Source of the DNA: Novosphingobium lindaniclasticum LE124 | GTDB taxonomy: Bacteria; Pseudomonadota; Alphaproteobacteria; Sphingomonadales; Sphingomonadaceae | Assembly: GCF_000445125.1 (NCBI RefSeq) | Contig: NZ_ATHL01000123.1 | Span: 1 to 64,000 of the forward strand | DNA: 64,000 bases | Reading direction: 5' to 3' | In this document: one piece after another, positions 30,563-38,215 of the stretch | Position numbering within the stretch: position 1 is the stretch's first letter | Layout of the letters: each line of letters opens with the position of its first letter | Position numbers and translations under genes: made by a program | The notes under the pieces: generated by a model | What the model saw: the letters and a program-made list of their open reading frames with translations, nothing else | Told to the model about the DNA's origin: nothing | Databases searched by the model: none

Positions 30563-32917
30563 ATGGACCAGGATCGCCTCGTACCCCTCCTGATCGGCCT
30601 TCTGCTCGCTGCCTGGATGATGGCGGCGGCTTGGGCCGTGCTGACCGCCCGCAGCCGCCAGAAGCGGGCCGAGAACCAGCTTCGCTCAGCCCGCAGGCTG
30701 GGCCGCATGGTCGAGGAATCGCCCGCGCTGCCGCTGCTCGTTCGCTCCGACGGGCGAATCGAGGCGAGTCCGCGCCTGGCGCAGTGGCTCGGGCTGGACG
30801 GGGTTCCGCAGTTCCTCTCGGAACTCGACACCGGCGAGCGTGGCCTTCCCACGGCGAAGCTGGAGGAACTGACCGAGGCGGTGCGCCGCACCCAGAAGAC
30901 CGCCGCGCCTTTCCGCATGGTGCTGACGCCGCGCGGTTCGTCCCGATCGCTGGCGCTGCGCGGCCATCTGGCCGATCCGCAGATTTCGCCCGGCGGGGCG
31001 GCGTTGGTCTGGGTCTTCGACTTTTCCGACAGCGAAACCGAACTCACCCGCCTGCGCGACGAAGCCTCGCGGGCGAAGGGGGATTTCACCGCGCTCGTCT
31101 CGCTGATCGAAGCGGCGCCGATGCCGATGTGGTTCCGCCGTCCGGACGGCGAGCTGCAACTGGTGAACTCGGCCTATGTCGCAGCCGTAGGCGGAGACAG
31201 CGCGCAGGGGGTGGTCGCCAGCGGCACCGAACTGATCGAGAACGTCGATGGCCTCACTCCCGCGCAAGTGGCGCGCGCCGCGTCCGACAAGGGCGCGCCG
31301 ATCCAGCGCATCGTGTCGACCACGATCAACGGCCAGCGCCGCGCGATGCGGGTCAGCGACCTGCCGCTGGGCGAGGACGGGGTGGCCGGCTATGCCGTCG
31401 ACATCGAAGACCTCGAAGAAATGTCGCGCTCGTTCCGCGCGTTCCGCGAGGCGCAGCGCGGGCTGCTGGACCAGCTTTCTGCCGGCGTCGCCCAGTTCGA
31501 CGCCAGGAAGCGTCTGACCTTCGCCAACCAGCCGTTCCAGCGCCTGTTCAAACTCCCGGCTAGCACGCTTCAGGACTTGCCCGCATTCGAGCGTCTGCTG
31601 GATGCCGCGCGCGATGCTGGTCGCGTGCCCGAAGCGCGCGACTTCCCGGCGTGGCGGCGTGAGAAGGCCGCCTGGTTCGCCTCGGGTGAGGCGAGCGAGG
31701 AAGCCTGGACCCTGGCGGACGGCACGCATCTGCGCATCGTCGCCCAGCCGGTGCCGGACGGCGGGCTGATGCTGATCGCGGAGGATCGCACCGAGCAGCT
31801 GCGCCTGTCCGCCGTTCGCGACACCCTGCTGCGCACGCGGACGGCCACGTTCGACAGCCTGTTCGAATCCATCGCGGTCTTCGCGCCGGACGGACGTTTG
31901 CAGATATGGAACCGCCGTTTCGCTGCCGATTGGGGCCTGGACAGCGACTTCCTCGACACCCATCCGCACATGCAGGACCTGCTCAAGAAGATCGCGCCGC
32001 ACCTCCAGCGCCCGGCTGAGGCGGAGACGGTCGGCGGCGTCGTGCGCAGCGCCACGCTGGATCGCATGCAGAAGGGCGGTCGTATCGCTCTGGCCGATGG
32101 GCGCATGCTGGAATTCGCGGGCGTGCCGCTACCCGATGGCAACGGGCTGCTGGCCGTGCTCGACATCACCGATTCGCAGAAGGCCGAGGCAGCCTTGCGC
32201 GAAAGCAATGCCGCACTGATCGAAGCGGATGCGATCAAGACGCGTTTTCTGGCCAAGATGAGCTACGAACTGCGCACGCCGCTCACCTCGATCGGCGGTT
32301 TCGCGGAACTGCTGGAGGCTGGCGTCGGCGGCGACTTGTCCGAGAGCGGCCGGGACTATGTCGGCGCAATCCTGACGTCGGTGGAGCAACTGGGCGATCA
32401 TATCGATAGCCTGCTGGACTTGTCGCAGAGCGAGGCGGGCCTGCTGCCGCTCAAGAAGGAAGAGATCGATCCGATGCCTTTCGTCCGCTCCGTGGTGGAG
32501 GAGCGCGCCTCGCGGCTGCAGAAGGCGGGCCTTGAACTCGACCTTCAGGCGAGCGGGCTGCTGCGCCCGATTTCGGGCGATCGCAAGCGGCTCGCGCGCG
32601 CGCTGGGGCATCTGGTGGACAATGCCATTGCCGCATCTCGGCGAGGAGAGCGCATCCGGGTGCAGCTTGGCCGCCGCAAGTCGGGCGGCGAGGAATGGCT
32701 TCAAATTCTCGTGCAGGACCAGGGCGCAGGCATGGACAGCCGCAGCGTCGCCCTGGCGCTGGACGGCATGAAGGCCAGTGCGGACGGCAAGTCGGTGGAG
32801 CGCAGCCAGGGCCTGGGCCTGCCGCTCGCGCGCCAGCTTGTGGAGGCCCATGGCGGGGCGCTGCGTCTCGTTTCAGAGCCCGGCAAGGGCACCAGCGCTT
32901 TGGTGGAGCTTCCGTGA
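30563..32917 (+). CDS. divL: DivL-like PAS-domain kinase with Tyr in place of the phospho-His
   Basis: A 784-residue membrane kinase with an N-terminal helix (7-27), several PAS-like domains (about 45-530) and a C-terminal kinase core. The DHp motif reads KMSYELRTPLTSI: Tyr568 replaces the His that every conventional histidine kinase phosphorylates. The same substitution defines Caulobacter DivL (Tyr550), a cell-cycle scaffold that, with DivK, controls the CckA-CtrA phosphorelay. The ATPase domain keeps its N-box (HLVDNAIAASRRG), G1 (DQGAGMD) and G2 (GLGLPLARQLVEAHGG). It overlaps tsaE by four bases (GTGA). The DivL name rests on the Tyr, the multi-PAS layout and the alphaproteobacterial setting. 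Confidence 0.85.
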   Translation: MDQDRLVPLLIGLLLAAWMMAAAWAVLTARSRQKRAENQLRSARRLGRMVEESPALPLLVRSDGRIEASPRLAQWLGLDGVPQFLSELDTGERGLPTAKLEELTEAVRRTQKTAAPFRMVLTPRGSSRSLALRGHLADPQISPGGAALVWVFDFSDSETELTRLRDEASRAKGDFTALVSLIEAAPMPMWFRRPDGELQLVNSAYVAAVGGDSAQGVVASGTELIENVDGLTPAQVARAASDKGAPIQRIVSTTINGQRRAMRVSDLPLGEDGVAGYAVDIEDLEEMSRSFRAFREAQRGLLDQLSAGVAQFDARKRLTFANQPFQRLFKLPASTLQDLPAFERLLDAARDAGRVPEARDFPAWRREKAAWFASGEASEEAWTLADGTHLRIVAQPVPDGGLMLIAEDRTEQLRLSAVRDTLLRTRTATFDSLFESIAVFAPDGRLQIWNRRFAADWGLDSDFLDTHPHMQDLLKKIAPHLQRPAEAETVGGVVRSATLDRMQKGGRIALADGRMLEFAGVPLPDGNGLLAVLDITDSQKAEAALRESNAALIEADAIKTRFLAKMSYELRTPLTSIGGFAELLEAGVGGDLSESGRDYVGAILTSVEQLGDHIDSLLDLSQSEAGLLPLKKEEIDPMPFVRSVVEERASRLQKAGLELDLQASGLLRPISGDRKRLARALGHLVDNAIAASRRGERIRVQLGRRKSGGEEWLQILVQDQGAGMDSRSVALALDGMKASADGKSVERSQGLGLPLARQLVEAHGGALRLVSEPGKGTSALVELP

Positions 32918-33375
32918 AGATTGCATTGCCCGATCTCGCCGCGATGGAGCGCTTCGGCCGCGCGATTGCCGATCATCTTCGCGCGGACGACGTCGTGGCG
33001 CTCACCGGCGGCCTCGGCGCGGGCAAGACCACGCTTGCCCGGTCGATCATCGCCGGCCTGGGGCACGAAGGCGAAGTGCCGTCGCCCAGCTTCGCCATCA
33101 TCGAAGTCTACGATCCGCCGCTGTCCGGTCGGTCGGGAGTGCGTCTGCCGCTGGTCCATGCCGACTTCTACCGGCTCAAGGATCCTTCGGAAGCCGACGA
33201 AATCGGCCTCGACGACTATCGCCAGGGCGCGGCCCTGATCGCCGAGTGGCCGGACCATGCCGGCGGCTTCGCACATGAGCCGGGCTGCCTCTCAATCGCG
33301 CTGGAAGTTGCGGATGAGGGACGGATCGCCATTGTCGAGCCGGGCGCACATTGGGTAGGGCGGGAGCCGAAATGA
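32914..33375 (+). CDS. tsaE: tRNA threonylcarbamoyladenosine biosynthesis ATPase TsaE
   Basis: TsaE (YjeE), a small P-loop ATPase of 153 residues that works with TsaB and TsaD to make t6A37 on ANN-decoding tRNAs. Walker A GGLGAGKTT lies at 32-40, followed by PSPSFAIIEVYD and the VHADFYRL motif, then GLDDYRQGAALIAEWPDHA, all diagnostic. Translation begins at GTG 32914, overlapping the divL stop; an upstream reading would run through divL and is not real. It also overlaps the next gene by four bases. Confidence 0.96.
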   Translation: MKIALPDLAAMERFGRAIADHLRADDVVALTGGLGAGKTTLARSIIAGLGHEGEVPSPSFAIIEVYDPPLSGRSGVRLPLVHADFYRLKDPSEADEIGLDDYRQGAALIAEWPDHAGGFAHEPGCLSIALEVADEGRIAIVEPGAHWVGREPK

Positions 33376-34361
33376 GCACGAATCTTCCCGCCGATCTCGA
33401 ATCCTTCCTTGCCCAGGCCGGCTGGGCGAGGGCCCGCATCGAACCGCTTGCCGGAGACGCCTCGTTCCGGCGCTACTTCCGCGTGACCCGCGCCGATGGC
33501 GAGACGGCGATGCTGATGGACGCCCCGCCGCCCAACGAGGACCCGACGCCGTTCCTGCGCGCCGCGCGCTGGCTGGACCTCAACGGACTGCGGGCACCGC
33601 GCATCCTGGCGGACCGGGTCGACCGGGGCCTCGTCCTCATCGAGGACTTCGGCCATGCCCGCATGCGCGATTACCTGGACCAGTGGCCGGACGACGAAGC
33701 GGCGGTCTACAAGGGTGCGGTAGAGGTACTGGCGCAGCTGCGTGAACTGCCGCCGGGGCCTTTTCTCGACTATTCGCTAAGCGAATACTTGCGCGAAGTG
33801 CGGCTGTTCGTCGAATGGTATTGCGCGGCGCAGTATCTCGATGTCGATGCCGCCGGGTTCATCTCCGCCTGGGAGGCGGTGCTGGGCGAACTGCTGCCCC
33901 GCCAGCGCCCCGGCGTCACCGTGCTGCGCGACTATCATGCCGAGAACATCATGCTGCTCGGCGCGCTGGAGAAGCAAGGCCTGCTGGATTTCCAGGACGC
34001 GCTGATCGGGCATCCCGCCTACGACCTCGTCTCGCTGCTCCAGGATGCCCGCCGCGATGTTTCGCCCGAACTGGAGGCCGAGATGTTCGATCACTACATC
34101 CAGGCGACCGGCGCCGATCCCGAAACATTCCTGGCCGATTATGCCCGTCTCGGCGCGCAGCGGAACCTCAAGATCGTCGGCATCTTCGTGCGTCTCTGGC
34201 GGCGTGACGGCAAGCCGCGCTATCTGGACCTGATCCCGCGCGTCTGGGCCCTGCTCGAACGCGATCTCGCCCATCCGGCGCTGGAGCCGGTGGCGCGCTG
34301 GTTCGACGCCAACATTCCCGATCATCTGCGCGCAGCGAATGGCGGGAGCTACGCCGTATGA
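33372..34361 (+). CDS. amgK: N-acetylmuramate/N-acetylglucosamine kinase, AmgK-like phosphotransferase
   Basis: A 329-residue protein of the aminoglycoside-phosphotransferase (APH) fold. The catalytic loop LRDYHAENIML (Asp187, Asn192) and the metal-binding Asp206 in LLDFQDALIGHPAYDLVSLLQDARRD are clear. In the same operon MurU follows, the arrangement of the AmgK-MurU cell-wall recycling route: AmgK phosphorylates MurNAc or GlcNAc at the anomeric position and MurU makes UDP-MurNAc, bypassing MurA (the fosfomycin target). The ATG at 33372 overlaps the tsaE stop (ATGA), and the gene overlaps murU in the same way. Function is inferred from family and context, not from substrate residues. Confidence 0.85.
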   Translation: MSTNLPADLESFLAQAGWARARIEPLAGDASFRRYFRVTRADGETAMLMDAPPPNEDPTPFLRAARWLDLNGLRAPRILADRVDRGLVLIEDFGHARMRDYLDQWPDDEAAVYKGAVEVLAQLRELPPGPFLDYSLSEYLREVRLFVEWYCAAQYLDVDAAGFISAWEAVLGELLPRQRPGVTVLRDYHAENIMLLGALEKQGLLDFQDALIGHPAYDLVSLLQDARRDVSPELEAEMFDHYIQATGADPETFLADYARLGAQRNLKIVGIFVRLWRRDGKPRYLDLIPRVWALLERDLAHPALEPVARWFDANIPDHLRAANGGSYAV

Positions 34362-35083
34362 GCGGGGGGAAGCTGGCCAGCGATACGGCGATGGTGCTTT
34401 CCGCCGGCCTGGGCAAGCGCATGCGCCCGCTCACCGCCACCCAGCCCAAGCCGCTGGTGCGGGTAGCGGGCAAGTCGCTGATCGACCACGCGCTCGACAA
34501 GCTCGACGCGGCGGGGATCGAGAAGGCGGTGGTCAATGTCCACTACCTGGCCGACGCATTGGAGGGTCACTTCAAGGCCCGCCGCCAGGGGCCGCAGGTC
34601 ACCGTCTCCGACGAGCGCGCCCAGTTGCTGGAAACCGGCGGCGGCATGGTCAGGGCCGCGCCGCTGCTGCCCGAGACGTTCTTCTGCCTCAACAGCGACA
34701 ATATCTGGCTCGATGGGCCGGTGGACGTGTTCCACGAACTCTCCCGTGCCTGGGACGAAGAGCGCATGGACGCGCTGTTGCTCGTGGTGCCGCATACGCG
34801 GGCGATGCATCACGAAGGTGCGGGCGACTTTCACCTCGATGCCTTGGGCCGGATATCCCGCCGCAAGCCGGGCTATGTCGCGCCGTTCATCTACATGGGC
34901 ATCCAGATCGTTTCGAAGCGCCTGCTGCGCGACGCGCCGGAAGGCCCGTTCTCGACCAATGTCCTGTGGAACCGCGCGATCGATGAGGGCCGCCTCTACG
35001 GTGTTTCCCATACCGGCCTGTGGTTCGAAGTGGGCGAGCCAGGCGCCATCAAGCCGACCGAGGAATGGCTGACCCGTGCCTGA
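34358..35083 (+). CDS. murU: N-acetylmuramate alpha-1-phosphate uridylyltransferase, MurU-like
   Basis: A 241-residue nucleotidyltransferase with the sugar-1-phosphate signature LSAGLGKRMRPLTATQPKPL at 14-33, then VVNVHYLADALEGHF and NSDNIWLDGP (metal-binding Asp), typical of RmlA/MurU-type enzymes but without the C-terminal hexapeptide repeats of GlmU. It would couple MurNAc-1-phosphate and UTP to UDP-MurNAc. The overlap with amgK (ATGA) supports pairing. Other members of the superfamily make NDP-mannose or NDP-glucose, so the assignment depends on the neighbour. Confidence 0.85.
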   Translation: MSGGKLASDTAMVLSAGLGKRMRPLTATQPKPLVRVAGKSLIDHALDKLDAAGIEKAVVNVHYLADALEGHFKARRQGPQVTVSDERAQLLETGGGMVRAAPLLPETFFCLNSDNIWLDGPVDVFHELSRAWDEERMDALLLVVPHTRAMHHEGAGDFHLDALGRISRRKPGYVAPFIYMGIQIVSKRLLRDAPEGPFSTNVLWNRAIDEGRLYGVSHTGLWFEVGEPGAIKPTEEWLTRA

Positions 35084-35094
35084 GAGGCTGTTTG

Positions 35095-35200
35095 AAAATC
35101 CGCGTGAAGCGGATTTTGGCGGCACCAGCCCACGCCCTTATCCGACCTCCCATCAAGATACACGCGTGGGGGGGCTGGTGGGGGCGTGGGCTGGTGCCGC
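35095..35200. repeat. structured murU-addB spacer: hairpin plus 19-base inverted repeat
   Basis: Two symmetric parts fill the 126-base gap. First, aaaatccgc/gcggatttt (35095-35103, 35109-35117) form a short hairpin with loop GTGAA that could terminate transcription. Second, a perfect 19-base inverted repeat, gcggcaccagcccacgccc at 35119-35137, pairs with 35182-35200, with 44 bases between. The right arm ends nine bases before the addB ATG, so it may mask the ribosome site. The layout resembles a small non-coding repeat element; no transposase is present. Confidence 0.7.
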
Positions 35201-35209
35201 ACCTGATTT

Positions 35210-38200
35210 ATGAATCCGAAAGTCTACTCCATTGCAGCGCACCGTGGTTTCGCCGATGCCCTCGTGGCCGGGCTGGTGCCGCGCTACTCCGAAGGTGAGC
35301 TTGGCCTTGCCCGGCTGACCCTGCTGCTGCCGAGCCGCCGTGCGGTCCGCACCGTCACCGAGGCTTTCGTCCGCCACTCCGGCAGCACGGACAAGCCGGG
35401 GATGCTGCTGCCGCGCATGGCGGTAGTGGGCGACCTCGACCTCGACGAAACGCTCGGGCCGCTGCTCGATCCGCTCGGCGCTGCCGATATTCCCCCCGCC
35501 GCCGATCCCACGCGGCGCTGGCTCAGGCTGGCCCATTATTTGCGTGAAGTCGAAGGCGCCGAGGCGGGGAAGGGCGCCGCCCTGCTGCGCCGCGCCTGGG
35601 AACTGGGCCGCACGATGGACCGCCTGCTGGTCGAGGGCATCGCGCCGCTCGACCTGATGAGCGAGCGGGTGATCGGCATTGTCGGCGACCTTGCCGGGCA
35701 CTGGACCGACAATACCCGCACATTCCTCAAGGTGCAGCAATACTGGATCGCCGAACTGGCGGAGCGCGGCGAGATCGATGCGCCGGAGCGCCGCAACCGC
35801 CTGTTCGAACATGCCGCCGAGGCATGGCGCGCCGCGCCGCCGTCCTATCCCATCGTGGCGGCAGGCGTGACCAGCGCATCGCCGGCCTTGGCCGAATTGC
35901 TGCGCGTGGTCAGCGCGTTGCCGGGCGGCTCGGTGGTCCTGCCTGACTTCGATCTTGCGCTTGCGGGGGATGTCTGGGAGGAACTCGGTGTCGCCGGAAA
36001 GCCGGAACACGCGGAGGAGCCGCCGTTCGGCAGGAGCGATGCGGTCACCCATCCGCAGTACCATCTCAAGCTCCTGCTGAACCGCATGGGCATCGCGCGT
36101 GAGGAAGTTTCCGCGTGGCATCGTTCCGGCTACGGCGCATCGCCGGCCGAGCGCAGCACGGTGATCTCAAATCTGTTCCTGCCGCCGCGCGCGTCGGCGG
36201 CCTGGGTGGGACTGCCTGCGGAAAAGCGCCGCCTGTCCGGCGTGCGGCTGATGGAAAGCACTCACCCCGAGCAGGAAGCGCAGGCGATCGCCGTGCTGAT
36301 CCGGGAGGCGCTGGAAGTGCCGGAGCGCCGCGTCGCGCTCATGACGCCGGATCGCGGGCTGGCCGGCCGCGTGGTGGCGCATCTGACGCGCTGGGGGATC
36401 GAAGCGGACGACACCGCCGGACGCCCGCTGGCGCAGACAGCGGCGGGACGGCTCATGCTTTTGCTGGCTGAAGTTCTGGCGGAACAGGCCGCGCCGGTGC
36501 CGTTGATCGCCTTGCTGGTGCATCCCCTTGCAGGCGGCGGGGAAGGGCGTGCGCGCTGGCTGGAAGCGGCGCGCAAGCTGGATCTCGCCTTGCGCGGTCC
36601 GCGTCCCGGCGCGGGGCTGGCCTCGCTGGGTCAGATCGCCGGGCAGGAGAAGCTGGATGCCTGGTGGGCCGGTGTCGACGCCGTGCTCACGCCGCTGTTC
36701 GCGCTTCGGGAAGGCGAGCCGCTGGAAGCGATGCTCGGCGTGCTGGTCGATGCGGCCGAAGCGCTCTGCGGCGAGGCGATCTGGGCGGGGGCGGATGGGC
36801 GCAGCCTCAGCGCGCTGGTCGAGGAACTGCGCGCCGCCGCCGGTTCGGCGGGCACGCTGTTCGACCCGCGCGAGCTTCACGCCATGCTGCGCGACGCGAT
36901 GGACCGCGTATCGGTGCGCCCGCCCTGGGGCGGTCATCCGCGCGTATCGATCTACGGCTTGCTCGAAGCGCGCATGAGCCGCGCCGACCTTGTGATCTGC
37001 GGCGGCCTTGTCGAAGGCGTCTGGCCGGCCTCGCCTTCTCAGGATGCGCTCTTGCCGCCTGCCGTGCTGCGCGCGCTCGGTGTGCCGGGAGCGGACTTCC
37101 GCATCGGCCTGGCCGCGCATGACCTTGCCGCGGCTTTGGGCGCGCCCGAAGTCGTGCTGAGCTGGGCCTTGCGCGATGCGGGCGGGCCGGTGATCCCCTC
37201 GCGCTTCGTGCTGCGCGTCAAGGCGCTGCTGGGCGAGCAGGTGGAACGTCATGTGGAGAGCGAGGCGCTGCGTCTGGCGCGCATGATCGACGATGCCCCC
37301 CCGGTCGCAGGCCATCCGCGTCCGCAGCCCATGCCTTCGGCCGAGCAGCGCCGCGTCGATCTGGCAGTGACGGGGCTCGATCGTCTGCGCGGCGATCCTT
37401 ACGAATTCTACGCCAATGCCATTCTGCGCCTGCGCAAGCTCGACGCGCTCGATGCCGAGCCGAGCGCTGCATGGAAGGGCGAAGTCGCGCACAGGATCCT
37501 GGAGGACTGGCACAAGGCGGGCGAGCCCGTGGACGGGCTCCACGCGATCGCGCAGGCCGTGCTGACCGAGAAGAACGCGCACCCGCTGATGCGCGCGCTC
37601 TGGTGGCCGCGTCTTTCAGAAGCCTTGAAGACCTTCCATAAACTCGTGCTGGAGCACAAGACGGCGGGCCGCAAGGTCGTTGCGAGCGAGGCCTGGGGCG
37701 ACATGCGCTACCGTGACATCCGCATCCACGGCCGCGCCGACCGCATCGACCAGTTGCCGGATGGCGCGTTGGCGGTCGTCGATTACAAGACCGGCTCGCC
37801 GCCCACGCCGAAGCGGGTGGAGGAAGGCTTCGCGCTGCAACTCGGACTGATCGCGCTGATCGCGCAGGCGGGGGGCTTCAAGGACATGCAGGGCCGGGAG
37901 ATCGCGGGCATCGCAGACAAGTTTGAATACTGGTCAATGGCGAAGAAAAAGGACGCGATCGGATACACAACTACTCCGCTCAAGGAGGGGAAGAAGCGCT
38001 CCGGGATCGAGCCCGACGACTTCCTGCCGGAAACGGAGCGCTATCTCAACGACGCGCTGGATCGTTGGATCCTCGGCAAGGAGCCGTTCACCGCACGCCT
38101 CAATCCCGAACTCGGCTCTTACGCGGATTACGACCAGCTGATGCGTCTCGACGAATGGATCACCTCGCTCGGTACCCGTGAGCGCCGCGAAAGCGCTGGG

Positions 38201-38215
38201 GAGGACGCAGCATGA
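35210..38215 (+). CDS. addB: double-strand break repair protein AddB
   Basis: AddB, the second subunit of the AddAB helicase-nuclease that resects DNA double-strand ends and loads RecA, 1001 residues. The alphaproteobacterial-type N-terminus (SIAAHRGFADALVAGLVPRYSEGELGLARLTLLLPSRRAVRTV) and the C-terminal PD-(D/E)XK nuclease motif around ALAVVDYKTGSPPTPKRVEEGFALQLG are clear. It lacks a true Walker A motif at the N-terminus, as expected for this lineage. The ribosome site is weak or hidden in the inverted repeat just upstream. It overlaps addA by four bases (ATGA). Confidence 0.95.
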   Translation: MNPKVYSIAAHRGFADALVAGLVPRYSEGELGLARLTLLLPSRRAVRTVTEAFVRHSGSTDKPGMLLPRMAVVGDLDLDETLGPLLDPLGAADIPPAADPTRRWLRLAHYLREVEGAEAGKGAALLRRAWELGRTMDRLLVEGIAPLDLMSERVIGIVGDLAGHWTDNTRTFLKVQQYWIAELAERGEIDAPERRNRLFEHAAEAWRAAPPSYPIVAAGVTSASPALAELLRVVSALPGGSVVLPDFDLALAGDVWEELGVAGKPEHAEEPPFGRSDAVTHPQYHLKLLLNRMGIAREEVSAWHRSGYGASPAERSTVISNLFLPPRASAAWVGLPAEKRRLSGVRLMESTHPEQEAQAIAVLIREALEVPERRVALMTPDRGLAGRVVAHLTRWGIEADDTAGRPLAQTAAGRLMLLLAEVLAEQAAPVPLIALLVHPLAGGGEGRARWLEAARKLDLALRGPRPGAGLASLGQIAGQEKLDAWWAGVDAVLTPLFALREGEPLEAMLGVLVDAAEALCGEAIWAGADGRSLSALVEELRAAAGSAGTLFDPRELHAMLRDAMDRVSVRPPWGGHPRVSIYGLLEARMSRADLVICGGLVEGVWPASPSQDALLPPAVLRALGVPGADFRIGLAAHDLAAALGAPEVVLSWALRDAGGPVIPSRFVLRVKALLGEQVERHVESEALRLARMIDDAPPVAGHPRPQPMPSAEQRRVDLAVTGLDRLRGDPYEFYANAILRLRKLDALDAEPSAAWKGEVAHRILEDWHKAGEPVDGLHAIAQAVLTEKNAHPLMRALWWPRLSEALKTFHKLVLEHKTAGRKVVASEAWGDMRYRDIRIHGRADRIDQLPDGALAVVDYKTGSPPTPKRVEEGFALQLGLIALIAQAGGFKDMQGREIAGIADKFEYWSMAKKKDAIGYTTTPLKEGKKRSGIEPDDFLPETERYLNDALDRWILGKEPFTARLNPELGSYADYDQLMRLDEWITSLGTRERRESAGEDAA

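Noticed and set aside
35084-35209. Insertion-sequence remnant
   Set aside because: There are inverted repeats but no transposase fragment and no clear target duplication, so I list it only as a structured repeat.
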